From: Streptomyces sp. NBC_01478
GTDB lineage: Bacteria > Actinomycetota > Actinomycetes > Streptomycetales > Streptomycetaceae
Assembly (NCBI RefSeq): GCF_036227225.1
Contig: NZ_CP109444.1
Coordinates: 10,707,501-10,771,500, forward strand
DNA: 64,000 nt
Direction: 5' to 3'
Below, piece by piece: positions 15,807 through 23,697 of this stretch. The translations under genes and the position numbers were made by a program. Position 1 is the stretch's first letter. Each line of letters begins with the position of its first letter. Below the pieces are notes generated by a model. It saw only the letters and a program-made list of their open reading frames with translations, did not search any database and was not told where the DNA came from.

Positions 15807-17030
15807 ATGACGGATCTGACGGAACTGACCGGTCCGACCGACCTGACCGAACCCGTCGCCTTCCCGCAGGACCGCACCTGCCCCTACCACCCGCCCACCG
15901 GCTACGACCCGCTGCGCGCCGCCCGCCCGCTGACCCGCATCACGCTGTACGACGGTCGCAAGGCCTGGCTCGTGACCGGACACGCCGCCGCCCGCGCGCT
16001 GCTGGCCGACCAGCGCCTGTCCACGGACCGCACCCACCCCGACTTCCCCGTGATCAACGAACGGTTCGCGGTGGTCCGCGACCGGAGGATCGCCCTGCTC
16101 GGTGAGAACGACCCCAAGCACCGCACCCAGCGGCGGATGATGATCCCCGGTTTCACCGTCAAGCGCGCCACGGCGATGCGGCCCGGCATCCAGCGGATCG
16201 TCGACGACCTGCTCGACGCGATGATCGCCCAGGGCCCGCCCGCCGACCTGGTGTCCGCGTTCGCGCTTCCCGTACCGTCGATGGTGATCTGCGCGCTGCT
16301 CGGCGTCCCGTACGCCGACCACGAGTTCTTCGAGGCCCAGTCCCGACGCCTGCTGCGCGGCCCCAGGGCCGAGGACAGCCAGGACGCGCGCGATCAACTC
16401 GACGCGTATCTGGGCGAGTTGATCGACCGCAAGCAGAGGGATCCGGGCGAGGGGCTGCTGGACGACATGGTCCGGGAGCAGTTGAACGAAGGAACCCTGG
16501 ACCGCGCCGAGTTGATCTCCTTCGCGGTCATCCTCCTCGTCGCGGGCCACGAGACGACCGCCAACATGATCTCCCTCGGCACCTTCACCCTGCTGCGTCA
16601 CCCCGAACGGCTGGCCGAACTCCGGGACGATCCGGGGCTGTTGCCGGACGCGGTCGAGGAACTGATGCGGTCGCTGTCCATCGTCGACGGGCTGATGCGG
16701 CTCGCCGTCGAGGACATCGAGCTGGACGGTACGACGATCCGGGCCGGCGAGGGCGTGGTCTTCTCGACCGCCGTCATCAACCGCGACGAGAACGTCTACA
16801 CCGCCCCGGACGCCCTGGACTGGCACCGGCCCACCCGCCACCACGTCTCGTTCGGCTTCGGCATCCACCAGTGCCTCGGCCAGAACCTGGCCCGTGCCGA
16901 ACTGGAGATCGCCCTGCACAGCCTCTTCGACCGGCTGCCCGCGCTGCGGCTGGCCGTCCCCGCGGAGGAGATCCCCTTCAAACCCGGCGACACGATCCAG
17001 GGGATGCTGGAACTCCCCGTGACCTGGTAA
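15807..17030 (+). CDS. Cytochrome P450 (CYP105-like)
   Basis: 407 residues with all core motifs: I-helix AGHETT, K-helix EELMR (intact ExxR), and the heme loop FGFGIHQCLGQNLARAEL with the ligand Cys. The whole pattern and the small ferredoxin gene 13 bases downstream are like the SuaC/SubC-type CYP105 systems of Streptomyces, which oxidise varied xenobiotics and secondary metabolites. ATG at 15807 follows GCGAGG; the open frame extends upstream without a better ribosome site. It is likely induced through the inverted repeat at 15695-15730. Confidence 0.92.
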   Translation: MTDLTELTGPTDLTEPVAFPQDRTCPYHPPTGYDPLRAARPLTRITLYDGRKAWLVTGHAAARALLADQRLSTDRTHPDFPVINERFAVVRDRRIALLGENDPKHRTQRRMMIPGFTVKRATAMRPGIQRIVDDLLDAMIAQGPPADLVSAFALPVPSMVICALLGVPYADHEFFEAQSRRLLRGPRAEDSQDARDQLDAYLGELIDRKQRDPGEGLLDDMVREQLNEGTLDRAELISFAVILLVAGHETTANMISLGTFTLLRHPERLAELRDDPGLLPDAVEELMRSLSIVDGLMRLAVEDIELDGTTIRAGEGVVFSTAVINRDENVYTAPDALDWHRPTRHHVSFGFGIHQCLGQNLARAELEIALHSLFDRLPALRLAVPAEEIPFKPGDTIQGMLELPVTW

Positions 17031-17043
17031 GAGGCTGCGCTCC

Positions 17044-17250
17044 ATGCACACGGAAATCCACATCGACAAGGACATCTGCATCGGGGCGGGCCAGTGCGCC
17101 CTGGCCGCCCCGAGCGTCTTCACCCAGGACGACGACGGCTACAGCACGGTGCTGCCGGGCAAGGAGGACGGCGGCGACGCCCCGATGCTGAGGGAGGCGG
17201 CCCGGGCCTGCCCGGTGAGCGCGATCACGGTGTCGGACACGGTGGGCTGA
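17044..17250 (+). CDS. 3Fe-4S type ferredoxin
   Basis: 68 residues. The cluster ligands are Cys12, Cys18 and Cys56 (CIGAGQC ... ACP), with Ala/Gly in place of a fourth Cys, the pattern of the small 3Fe-4S ferredoxins that feed electrons to CYP105 P450s. It follows the P450 by 13 bases and is surely co-transcribed. No ferredoxin reductase is adjacent, so a reductase from elsewhere must be used. Confidence 0.95.
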   Translation: MHTEIHIDKDICIGAGQCALAAPSVFTQDDDGYSTVLPGKEDGGDAPMLREAARACPVSAITVSDTVG

Positions 17251-17292
17251 CGGGCTGACGGGCTGACGGGCGGGGGCTGAGCGGCTGAGCGG
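17245..17292 (+). repeat. Short tandem repeat after the ferredoxin gene
   Basis: The 8-base unit CGGGCTGA occurs three times in a row immediately after the ferredoxin stop, followed by the degenerate GAGCGGCTGAGCGGCT. No function is apparent. Confidence 0.6.
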
Positions 17293-17298
17293 CTTCAT

Positions 17299-17339
17299 GG
17301 AGGGAGGCGGCCGGCCTGCCGGACCGAGCCGCTCCCTCC
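17299..17339 (+). terminator. Hairpin between ferredoxin and convergent ECF gene
   Basis: GGAGGGAGGCGGC (17299-17311) pairs with GCCGCTCCCTCC (17328-17339) with one bulged base. It lies between two convergent genes and could end both transcripts. Confidence 0.6.
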
Positions 17340-17350
17340 GCCCGAGCCGA

Positions 17351-18238
17351 TCAACCCACTACGCCCACCATCCCCAGCACCCTCACCTCAACCTTCCGCA
17401 ACCGTTCCCACCCCGAGACCACCTCGTACCCGGCGACCCGCCCGCCCTCGACCGTCACCCGGAGCGCAAGCGACAACCGGCCCCCCGGAGCGACCACGAT
17501 GCCCACGTCCCCGTCGACGAGGGCCAGGGTCGCGAACCGGGTCCGGTGCCGCAGCAGTACCGTCCCCTCCGCGACCGCCCGGGCACCACGCAGCTCGGCC
17601 GCCACGCCGGGCGGCAGCACGGAGGGGTCGGCATGGCGGACGACGTCAGGGGCGAGCACGTCGAGGAGGGCGCTGAGGTCACCGCCCCGCGCGGCGGACA
17701 GGAACGCCTCGACGACCTCCCGGTGCCGGTCGAGTTCGGCGCCCGGCACCACCGGCGTGCCCCGCACCTTCTGCCGGGCCCGGCTGGCGAGCTTCTTCGC
17801 GGCGGGCCGGGACCGGTCCAGGACCGCCGCGACGCGGTCGAACGGCACCGCGAACAGATCGTGCAGCACGAACGCGACCCGCTCCGCCGGACCCAGCCTG
17901 TCCAGCACCACCAGCAGCGCGAGCCCCACCGAGTCGGCGAGTACGGCCTCCTCCTCGGGCAGCTCGTCCGCGCCCGGCTCCGGCGGGTCGTCGCCGTAGG
18001 GATCCTCCCGGCGGGACGCACGCGAGCGCAGCATGTCCAGGCAGACACGGGAGACGACCGTCGTCAGCCAGGCGGTCAGGTTGTCGATGCCGTCGCCGCC
18101 CGCGCGGCTCAGCCGCAGCCAGGTCTCCTGCACCGCGTCGTCCGCCTCGCCGAGCGAACCCAGCATCCGGTACGCCACCGCCCGCAACCGCCCGCGCCGC
18201 TCCTCGAACCGGTCCGCCAACTCGTCGTGCCCCCGCAT
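17351..18238 (-). CDS. ECF sigma factor with C-terminal SnoaL-like domain
   Basis: 295 residues. Sigma region 2 is clear (FEERRGRLRAVAYRMLGSLGEADDAVQETWLRL) and region 4 follows (LDRLGPAERVAFVLHDLFAVPFDRVAAVLDRSRPAAKKLASRAR). After residue 175 there is a SnoaL-like domain (EVVEAFLSAARGGDLSALLDVLAPDVV), as in the SigJ/ECF41-like groups where the extra domain tunes activity in place of an anti-sigma factor. The typical ECF41 signature motifs are not obvious here. It is divergent from the azoreductase at 18307, its likely target. Confidence 0.9.
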   Translation of the reverse strand: MRGHDELADRFEERRGRLRAVAYRMLGSLGEADDAVQETWLRLSRAGGDGIDNLTAWLTTVVSRVCLDMLRSRASRREDPYGDDPPEPGADELPEEEAVLADSVGLALLVVLDRLGPAERVAFVLHDLFAVPFDRVAAVLDRSRPAAKKLASRARQKVRGTPVVPGAELDRHREVVEAFLSAARGGDLSALLDVLAPDVVRHADPSVLPPGVAAELRGARAVAEGTVLLRHRTRFATLALVDGDVGIVVAPGGRLSLALRVTVEGGRVAGYEVVSGWERLRKVEVRVLGMVGVVG

Positions 18239-18306
18239 GGGTCACCTTTCCTCGTCGTGCTCCGTCACCTGTCCGACGTACCGGAACCGACCGAGGTGAC
18301 CACGCC

Positions 18307-18969
18307 ATGCTGCTGCACATCGACTCCAGCGCCGACACGACCGCCGACTCCGTGACCAGGCAACTCACCGGGGCCTTCGTGCGAACGCGCGGCAGGGCGG
18401 ACCACCGCCACCGCGATCTGTCCGCCGAACCGGTGCCGCCGATCACCGCCGCCTACACCTCCCTCGGCCGCCGCGTGGAACGCGAGGGATTCGTCCCGCC
18501 CGCCAAGGTCCCCGCGCTGATCGAGAGCGCGGCCGAACAGCGGGAGTGGGAACTGACCCACCCCTACCTCACCGAACTCCTCGACGCGGACACGCTGTTG
18601 CTCGGTGTCCCGATGTACAACCTCTCGGTGCCCGCGACCCTCAAGGCGTGGATCGACCGCGTCACCTTCCCCGGCGCGCTCACCGATCCGGACACCGGCG
18701 AGAGCCTCCTGCGCCACACCCGTGTGGTCGTCGTCATGGCACGCGGCGGAGGGTACGGTCCCGGCACCCCGCGCGAACGTCTCGACTTCCAAACGCCTTA
18801 TCTGCGGGCCTACTTCGGCAACCTGGGCGTACCGCCGGAGAACCTCCACCTCGTCGCCGCCGAACTGACCCGGGTCGACGTCATGCCCCGACCGGCAGGC
18901 ATGGAGGACCTGGCGGCGGCCTCGCTCGCCCGGGCCCGCGCCACGCTCACGGCACTCGCCGCCGGCTGA
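18307..18969 (+). CDS. FMN-dependent NADH-azoreductase-like flavodoxin-fold protein
   Basis: 220 residues. The flavodoxin-like FMN site is visible: an N-terminal strand with HIDSSADTTADSVTRQL for the phosphate, LLGVPMYNLSVPATLKAWIDRV for the isoalloxazine ring and VVMARGGGYGPGTPRERLDF later. The sequence fits the AzoR family, which reduces azo and quinone compounds with NADH. It is divergent from an ECF sigma factor 68 bases away, so it may be part of an oxidative or quinone stress response. Confidence 0.88.
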   Translation: MLLHIDSSADTTADSVTRQLTGAFVRTRGRADHRHRDLSAEPVPPITAAYTSLGRRVEREGFVPPAKVPALIESAAEQREWELTHPYLTELLDADTLLLGVPMYNLSVPATLKAWIDRVTFPGALTDPDTGESLLRHTRVVVVMARGGGYGPGTPRERLDFQTPYLRAYFGNLGVPPENLHLVAAELTRVDVMPRPAGMEDLAAASLARARATLTALAAG

Positions 18970-18971
18970 CC

Positions 18972-19523
18972 TCAGCCGGCCCGCAGCAGCGACAGGGCCG
19001 CCGCGCGCGCCTCCGCCGCCGGCTCCGCGCTCCCGGTGATGCCCGCCGTGACCATGGCGCCCTCCGCCAGCAGGAAGAGCTGCCCGGCCAGTACGGCGGG
19101 CAGCCCCGCGTCCGCCACGAGACCGGCGAGATACGCGCGGAACGCCCGCTTGTGCGCCCGCACTTGGGCCACCACCCGCTCCGAGGTCGCGCCGAGCTCG
19201 CCGTACGAGTTGATCCACGCGCAGCCGCGGAAATCGGCCTCGCCGAACCACTCCTCCAGCCAGTCGAAGACGGCCGGAATCCGCTCCCGTGGATCATCGT
19301 GCCGCTCGACGTGTCCGGCGAGGCGTCCGCGCCAGCGCAGGTCACGCCGTTCGAGATACGCCTCCACCAACTCCTCCTTCGCGGGGAAGAGTTGATAGAG
19401 CCGCTTGAGGGAGAGCCCGGAGGCGGTGCGGACGGCGTCCATGCCGACGGCCTGAACCCCCCGCCCGTAGAACAGCTTCTCGGCGGCGTCCAGCGCCTGC
19501 TCCCGGGCGACTGCGCTGTCCAT
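18972..19523 (-). CDS. TetR-family transcriptional regulator
   Basis: 183 residues. The helix-turn-helix reads [38 protein letters not shown] Cys in [12 protein letters not shown] is typical of one TetR subgroup. ATG at 19523 has AAGGGG upstream. It is divergent from the DUF1348 gene, and two identical-type 16-bp palindromes lie between them. It ends 2 bases from the convergent azoreductase stop. Confidence 0.9.
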   Translation of the reverse strand: MDSAVAREQALDAAEKLFYGRGVQAVGMDAVRTASGLSLKRLYQLFPAKEELVEAYLERRDLRWRGRLAGHVERHDDPRERIPAVFDWLEEWFGEADFRGCAWINSYGELGATSERVVAQVRAHKRAFRAYLAGLVADAGLPAVLAGQLFLLAEGAMVTAGITGSAEPAAEARAAALSLLRAG

Positions 19524-19545
19524 CGAACCGACCCCTTCTTGACCT

Positions 19546-19595
19546 GAGAACGTGCGTTCTCTACGGTAGCAGTCGCCGGGAGAACGCACGTTCTC
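19546..19595. promoter_or_regulatory. Two 16-bp palindromes (TetR operators) in the divergent region
   Basis: GAGAACGTGCGTTCTC (19546-19561) and GAGAACGCACGTTCTC (19580-19595) are reverse complements of each other, each with 7-bp perfect arms. Their centres are 34 bp apart. They sit between the TetR gene and the DUF1348 gene, so one regulator could control both. Confidence 0.72.
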
Positions 19596-19621
19596 CGTAC
19601 CTCGCCGCACTGGAGACGACC

Positions 19622-20080
19622 ATGGCCGACCGCCCTCCCCTCCCGCCCTTCACCCGCGAGACCGCGGCGCGGAAGGTCCAGGCCGCCGAGGACGCCTGGA
19701 ACACCCGCGACCCGCAGCGGGTCGCGCTCGCCTACTCGGAGGACTCCGTCTGGCGCAACCGCGACACCTTCGTCACCGGCCGCGCCGAGATCGTCGCGTT
19801 CCTCACCGCGAAGTGGGCCCGTGAGCACGAGTACGCGCTGCGCAAGGACCTCTGGGCCTTCGACGGCGACCGCATCGCGGTCCGCTTCCAGTACGAGTGC
19901 CGGGACGCCGCCGGGCAGTGGTGGCGGTCGTACGGCAACGAGCTGTGGGAGTTCGACGAGCACGGCCTGATGACCCGGCGCGAGGCCAGCATCAACGACC
20001 TGGCCATCGAGGAGAGCGAACGGCGCGTCTTCGGGGCGCGACCGGAAGCGGAGCGCGGCCGGTCCTTCCCCCTTCAATAG
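19622..20080 (+). CDS. DUF1348 (NTF2-like) protein
   Basis: 152 residues. The family signature is strong: [38 protein letters not shown] at the start and [40 protein letters not shown] later. DUF1348 proteins have an NTF2-like fold with a Trp/Arg-lined pocket; no enzymatic role is established to my knowledge. It is divergent from the TetR gene at 18972-19523 and probably derepressed by its ligand. Confidence 0.88.
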   Translation: MADRPPLPPFTRETAARKVQAAEDAWNTRDPQRVALAYSEDSVWRNRDTFVTGRAEIVAFLTAKWAREHEYALRKDLWAFDGDRIAVRFQYECRDAAGQWWRSYGNELWEFDEHGLMTRREASINDLAIEESERRVFGARPEAERGRSFPLQ

Positions 20081-20109
20081 GGTCCCCTCCGCTTCAGTAG
20101 GCTCCCCGG

Positions 20110-20634
20110 GTGACCGAACAGGACTCGAAACCCTTCCTCTACGTCGTCGTCTGCGCCGCCGGCATCGCCGCCGACGTCGGCAGGCTGATCGCCGCCGCGC
20201 AGGAACGGGACTGGGAGGTCGGGGTCTTCGCGACCCCGGTCGCGATGGGCGGCTTCTTCGACACGGCCGCCGTCGAGGCACGGACCGGGCGGCCGATCCG
20301 TTCGGCGTGGCGAACTCCCGGTGATCCGCGTCCCTTTCCGCCCCCGGACGCCGTGGTCGTCGCGCCCGCCACCTTCAACACGATCAACAAATGGGCGGCC
20401 GGTACGGCGGACACCCTCGCGCTCGGCACCCTCTGCGAGGCGTACGGCCTCGGTGTTCCGACCGTCGTACTCCCTTGTGTCGGCGAGGCGTTGGCCGCCC
20501 ATCCCGCGTACCGGGCGAGCCTGGCCCGGCTGCGCGAGATGGGCGTGCGGTTCGGCGAGCCGTACTCCGGCGAGGCCCAAGAGGACGGCGGGCGGCCGGA
20601 GTTCGGCTGGGAGCGGGCCCTGGACCTGCTCTAG
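20110..20634 (+). CDS. Flavoprotein (HFCD/phosphopantothenoylcysteine-decarboxylase-like)
   Basis: 174 residues. The Rossmann-like start (YVVVCAAGIAADVGRLI), PDAVVVAPATFNTINKWAAGTADTLALG and the later TVVLPCVG match the HFCD flavoprotein family, with the PATFNT loop as the FMN/substrate site. Family members decarboxylate peptidyl-cysteine or phosphopantothenoylcysteine, but single-domain Streptomyces members like this one have no fixed role. The start is GTG at 20110 with a weak ribosome site, 29 bases after DUF1348. Two near-identical 16-bp stretches (CTTCAATAGGGTCCCC and CTTCAGTAGGCTCCCC) lie in that gap. Confidence 0.82.
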   Translation: MTEQDSKPFLYVVVCAAGIAADVGRLIAAAQERDWEVGVFATPVAMGGFFDTAAVEARTGRPIRSAWRTPGDPRPFPPPDAVVVAPATFNTINKWAAGTADTLALGTLCEAYGLGVPTVVLPCVGEALAAHPAYRASLARLREMGVRFGEPYSGEAQEDGGRPEFGWERALDLL

Positions 20635-21485
20635 CCGCAGGTCACGGTCGGCCCCGCGAGCATGCCCCCGGTGTACAGCGCCTGGCCCTGCGGCATCCAG
20701 TAGCCCAGCTTCGAAACCAGCGTGGAACAACGGGACTTGAGGGCGGCCTGCACCACCACCGTGTCCGGGTGCCCCGGCTGGAGATCGGTGAGCGCGCAGT
20801 CCAGGGCGTGCGGGAGCCGGTCCTGCGCCGGGTGGCGGCCGACCAGCGGATTGACGCAGCGCGGGTCGGACGTGGTCAGCTCGGCCCCCGTCCCCTCCTG
20901 CGCGATCAGCCCGAACCGCGCGCTGCCGTCGCCCGCGTCGCTGTGCCGGCGGACCGTGTACGTCAGGGTCGTCACCGACTCGGGCCGCAGGGTGCTCCGG
21001 TCGACCTCGATGCTGTGCGTCGCCTTCGGTACGGGCGCGGTCAGCGTGAGCGTGGCGTTGACCGTGCCCTGCACGTCGACGCCCTCGGGCACCGAGCGGA
21101 CGCGCACGGTGGCCGTGAAGTCGTAGGTTCCCGGCCCCGGATACTGGCCCGACCCGGGCAGCGTGCCGGACGCGACCGTCTCGCCGGCGCGCCGCGCGGT
21201 CCAGGTGCCCGAGCTGCGGCACGCGTACCGGGCGGTCGGCGCGTGCCGTCGGCAGCTCGCGGGAGCCGATACGGCCATGGTGGGGGTGCCGCTTCCCGCG
21301 CAGAGACTGACGGCGGCTCGTTGCCCGTGCGCGCCGTGCAGAACGCCCGCGGACGCGCACAGCGTCGACGGCGGCTCGGGCGCGGGCGGCGCCGGGTCCG
21401 TGCCGCCCCACGCGGGCGACACCAGGGCCATCGGCAGCACGGCCACCCCCAGCAGGGTCCTCAGTCTGGTCCAACGTCTCGGCAC
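20631..21485 (-). CDS. Secreted protein of unknown function
   Basis: 284 residues. A basic start and hydrophobic helix (TRLRTLLGVAVLPMALVSPAWG) form a signal peptide, followed by a Pro-rich linker and a Cys-containing extracellular part (CASAG, CAGSG, CRRH, CRSSG ... CVNP, CALTD, CSTL, final CG). The middle has beta-rich segments (YDFTATVRVRSVPEGVDVQGTVNATLTLTAP) like an Ig-type or DUF11-like module. GTG at 21485 follows GGGAGGAA. The stop overlaps the flavoprotein stop by 4 bases. I do not recognise a family. Confidence 0.75.
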   Translation of the reverse strand: MPRRWTRLRTLLGVAVLPMALVSPAWGGTDPAPPAPEPPSTLCASAGVLHGAHGQRAAVSLCAGSGTPTMAVSAPASCRRHAPTARYACRSSGTWTARRAGETVASGTLPGSGQYPGPGTYDFTATVRVRSVPEGVDVQGTVNATLTLTAPVPKATHSIEVDRSTLRPESVTTLTYTVRRHSDAGDGSARFGLIAQEGTGAELTTSDPRCVNPLVGRHPAQDRLPHALDCALTDLQPGHPDTVVVQAALKSRCSTLVSKLGYWMPQGQALYTGGMLAGPTVTCG

Positions 21486-21556
21486 CGCGTTCCTCCCGTA
21501 CGGCCACAACCGGCCGGGCGCCGGTCGTCTGCGCCGAGGATGCGGGCCCACGCGGA

Positions 21557-21790
21557 CTACCCGACCGCTCCCACGCCGGTCGGCCGGGGGCGGTCACACC
21601 AACGCCGGACGTCAGCGCCCGAGGAGCGCCCTGCGGCTCTGGTTGCAGCGGCTACCCCGTGCGCCCGTACGAGCTCATCGCACAGGTCCCGGATCCGCTC
21701 GACCGGCAGGGCGACGGTCCGGGCCGGCCGGACGCCCAACGCGTCGACCAGGCACGGGACTTCGGCGACCCCGTTGTCGACGCCGTACGG
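21557..21790 (-). pseudogene. Possible gene remnant
   Basis: An open stretch from a TGA at 21791-21793 to a TAG at 21557 translates to about 77 residues with strongly G/C-ended codons over its first 45 (for example EVPCLVDALGVRPARTVALP, then VERIRDLCDELVRAHG). No proper start codon or ribosome site exists except a TTG at 21739. It looks like the 3' end of a decayed gene, whose 5' part is not recognisable. I cannot name the family. Confidence 0.3.
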
Positions 21791-22020
21791 TCACGGCTGA
21801 CGATCCGGACGCCGGCGGGCGGGGGACAGGAGCCGCCGATCCGGTTGCCGAAGTCGGCCTGGCGCGGCGGCCGGGCGCCGGTCGAGGTTCCGCTGTGGCC
21901 GGGCCTGGAACCTGCCCGCCACCGGCTGGGCGCACCTCTGCGTACCGCGCCGCACGCGCGGGCACGTCCAGGGTCAAAGCGCCCGGCCGCGCCACCCGCC
22001 AACGGTGCGCGCACATGCGC

Positions 22021-22042
22021 GACTTCGAGTACTCACGAAGTC
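22021..22042 (+). promoter_or_regulatory. 7-bp-arm inverted repeat upstream of aldo/keto reductase
   Basis: GACTTCG (22021-22027) and CGAAGTC (22036-22042) are perfect arms around AGTACTCA, 45 bases before the start codon. Likely a regulator site in the promoter region; the regulator is not obvious, as none is adjacent. Confidence 0.5.
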
Positions 22043-22087
22043 GTACGCTCCGAAGCGGTACCGAACTCGAAGGCAGGAGCAGCAACG

Positions 22088-23059
22088 ATGCAGTACGTGA
22101 AGCTCGGTTCGACCGGCCTGGACGTCTCGCGGATCTCTCTGGGCTGCATGACCTACGGCCTCCCGGACCGCGGCACCCACGAGTGGACCCTCGACGAGGA
22201 GGCGTCGCGCCCGCTGATCCGGCAGGCGCTGGAGGCCGGGATCAACTTCCTCGACACGGCGAACGTGTACTCCGACGGCACCAGCGAGGAGATCACCGGC
22301 AGGGCGCTGCGCGACTTCGCCCGCCGCGACGAGGTCGTGCTCGCCACCAAGGTGCACGGCCGGACCCGCCCCGGACCCAACGGCGCCGGACTCTCCCGCA
22401 AGGCGATCATGTCCGAGATCGACCACAGCCTCGAGCGTCTCGGCACCGACTACGTCGACCTGTACCAGATCCACCGTGCCGACCCGCACACCCCCGTCGA
22501 GGAGACGATGGAGGCGCTGCACGACCTGGTGAAGGCGGGCAAGGTCCGCTACATCGGGGCGAGTTCGATGTACGCCTGGCAGTTCGCCAAGCACCAGCAC
22601 GTCGCCGAGCGGCACGGCTGGACCAAGTTCGTGTCGATGCAGAACCACTACAACCTCCTCTACCGCGAGGAGGAGCGCGAGATGCTGCCGCTGTGCGCGG
22701 ACCAGGGCGTCGGCGTGCTGCCGTGGAGCCCGCTGGCGCGGGGCCGCCTCACCCGGGACTGGGGCACCACCACCGAGCGCAGCAGCAACGACAACTTCGG
22801 CAACCGCCTCTATCAGGAGGGCGACCGAGCCATCGTCGAGGCGGTCACTCGCATCGCCGGCGACCGGGGCGTCCCGCGCGCCCAGGTCGCCCTCGCCTGG
22901 CTGCTGCACCAGGGCACGGTGGCGGCGCCGATCGTCGGCGCGGCCAAGCCGCAGCACATCAAGGACGCGGTCGCCGCCGTCGAACTGGAGCTGAGCGACA
23001 AGGAGTTGGAGGAACTGGAGCAGCCCTACACGCCGCACGCGATCAGCGGCCACTCCTGA
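22088..23059 (+). CDS. Aldo/keto reductase
   Basis: 323 residues with the full TIM-barrel AKR pattern: LGSTGLDVSRISLGCMTYG, catalytic Asp/Tyr in FLDTANVYSDGTSEE, Lys in LATKVHG and His in YQIHRADP. The C-terminal NADPH-binding stretch (PIVGAAKPQHIKDAVAAVELELS) is intact. It should reduce an aldehyde or ketone in the cytoplasm. AGGAG lies 8 bases before the ATG. It stands alone; no regulator gene adjoins it. Confidence 0.92.
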   Translation: MQYVKLGSTGLDVSRISLGCMTYGLPDRGTHEWTLDEEASRPLIRQALEAGINFLDTANVYSDGTSEEITGRALRDFARRDEVVLATKVHGRTRPGPNGAGLSRKAIMSEIDHSLERLGTDYVDLYQIHRADPHTPVEETMEALHDLVKAGKVRYIGASSMYAWQFAKHQHVAERHGWTKFVSMQNHYNLLYREEEREMLPLCADQGVGVLPWSPLARGRLTRDWGTTTERSSNDNFGNRLYQEGDRAIVEAVTRIAGDRGVPRAQVALAWLLHQGTVAAPIVGAAKPQHIKDAVAAVELELSDKELEELEQPYTPHAISGHS

Positions 23060-23697
23060 CGGGTCGTCACCACGAAATCCCTCAGGTGGATGTAAGGAAC
23101 TCCAGTGCGGGTCGTGCGGTGCGAACTCCGTGCCGCATGGCCCGCCCCGCCGCGGTGCCGGAGCTCGGGTGTGCACCTATTGGTTGGCTGTGAACTCCCT
23201 CATCGGTGATGTCGTGGAAGTCGTCAAGTCCCCTGACGTCACCCTCTCGCCCGGCAATGGGCCGGGCTGCCGGAACATGACCTGGGAAAACCGTAAGAAG
23301 GGCCGTCCCCGAGTCCGACGCGCGGGGTGTGCCGGGCGGCCCCCGCTAATGGTTTCTGGATTTCCCGTGTGGATACGGCGGCAATCCCATAACGGACCCG
23401 ATTGACGAATCGTCAAATTGCCGGGGCCTGAACGCAAAGCACAAAACCGAGGCAGACCTTGTTCCGCCTCGCTGACCTGTGCAAAGGTGTGCCTGTCGGC
23501 GCACGGGCACATAGATGATTCCCCTCCGTGCGCTCGAGGCCGCTCCCGTACGTCACCCCCCTTGCTTCAAAAGAGCTGCCCCAGGCGGACGTTCGGGATG
23601 CCATCAGTCGGACGGGTGGACTCTGTCACCCCGTCGGCAGGGTCGCATACCCGCCGGTATGTGCCGAATTCCGCGTTTCACCTGGAGGAATGCAGCC
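23060..23697. other. 638-bp non-coding region before the first sigma/ricin gene
   Basis: No open frame here has convincing codon use. The region is relatively A/T-rich after 23200. It holds a hairpin-like CCCGGC/GCCGGG near 23250 and the perfect palindrome at 23402-23416. It is probably a long 5' region of the gene starting at 23698. Confidence 0.5.
23402..23416 (+). promoter_or_regulatory. Perfect palindrome in the leader of the sigma/ricin gene
   Basis: TTGACG (23402-23407) and CGTCAA (23411-23416) form a perfect inverted repeat around AAT. The left arm also resembles a -35 box. A regulator site is likely, but the protein that binds is unknown. Confidence 0.45.

Larger units (their letters stand above)
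21486..22087. other. 602-bp gap: gene remnant and aldo/keto reductase leader
   Basis: The gap holds the possible remnant at 21557-21790, then GC-rich sequence without a credible reading frame, and the palindrome at 22021-22042 close to the aldo/keto reductase start. Nothing else was seen. Confidence 0.5.

Noticed and set aside
23130..23405. A 91-residue open frame in the gap before the sigma/ricin gene
   Set aside because: Codon use is not coding-like, no ribosome site, no recognisable motif.
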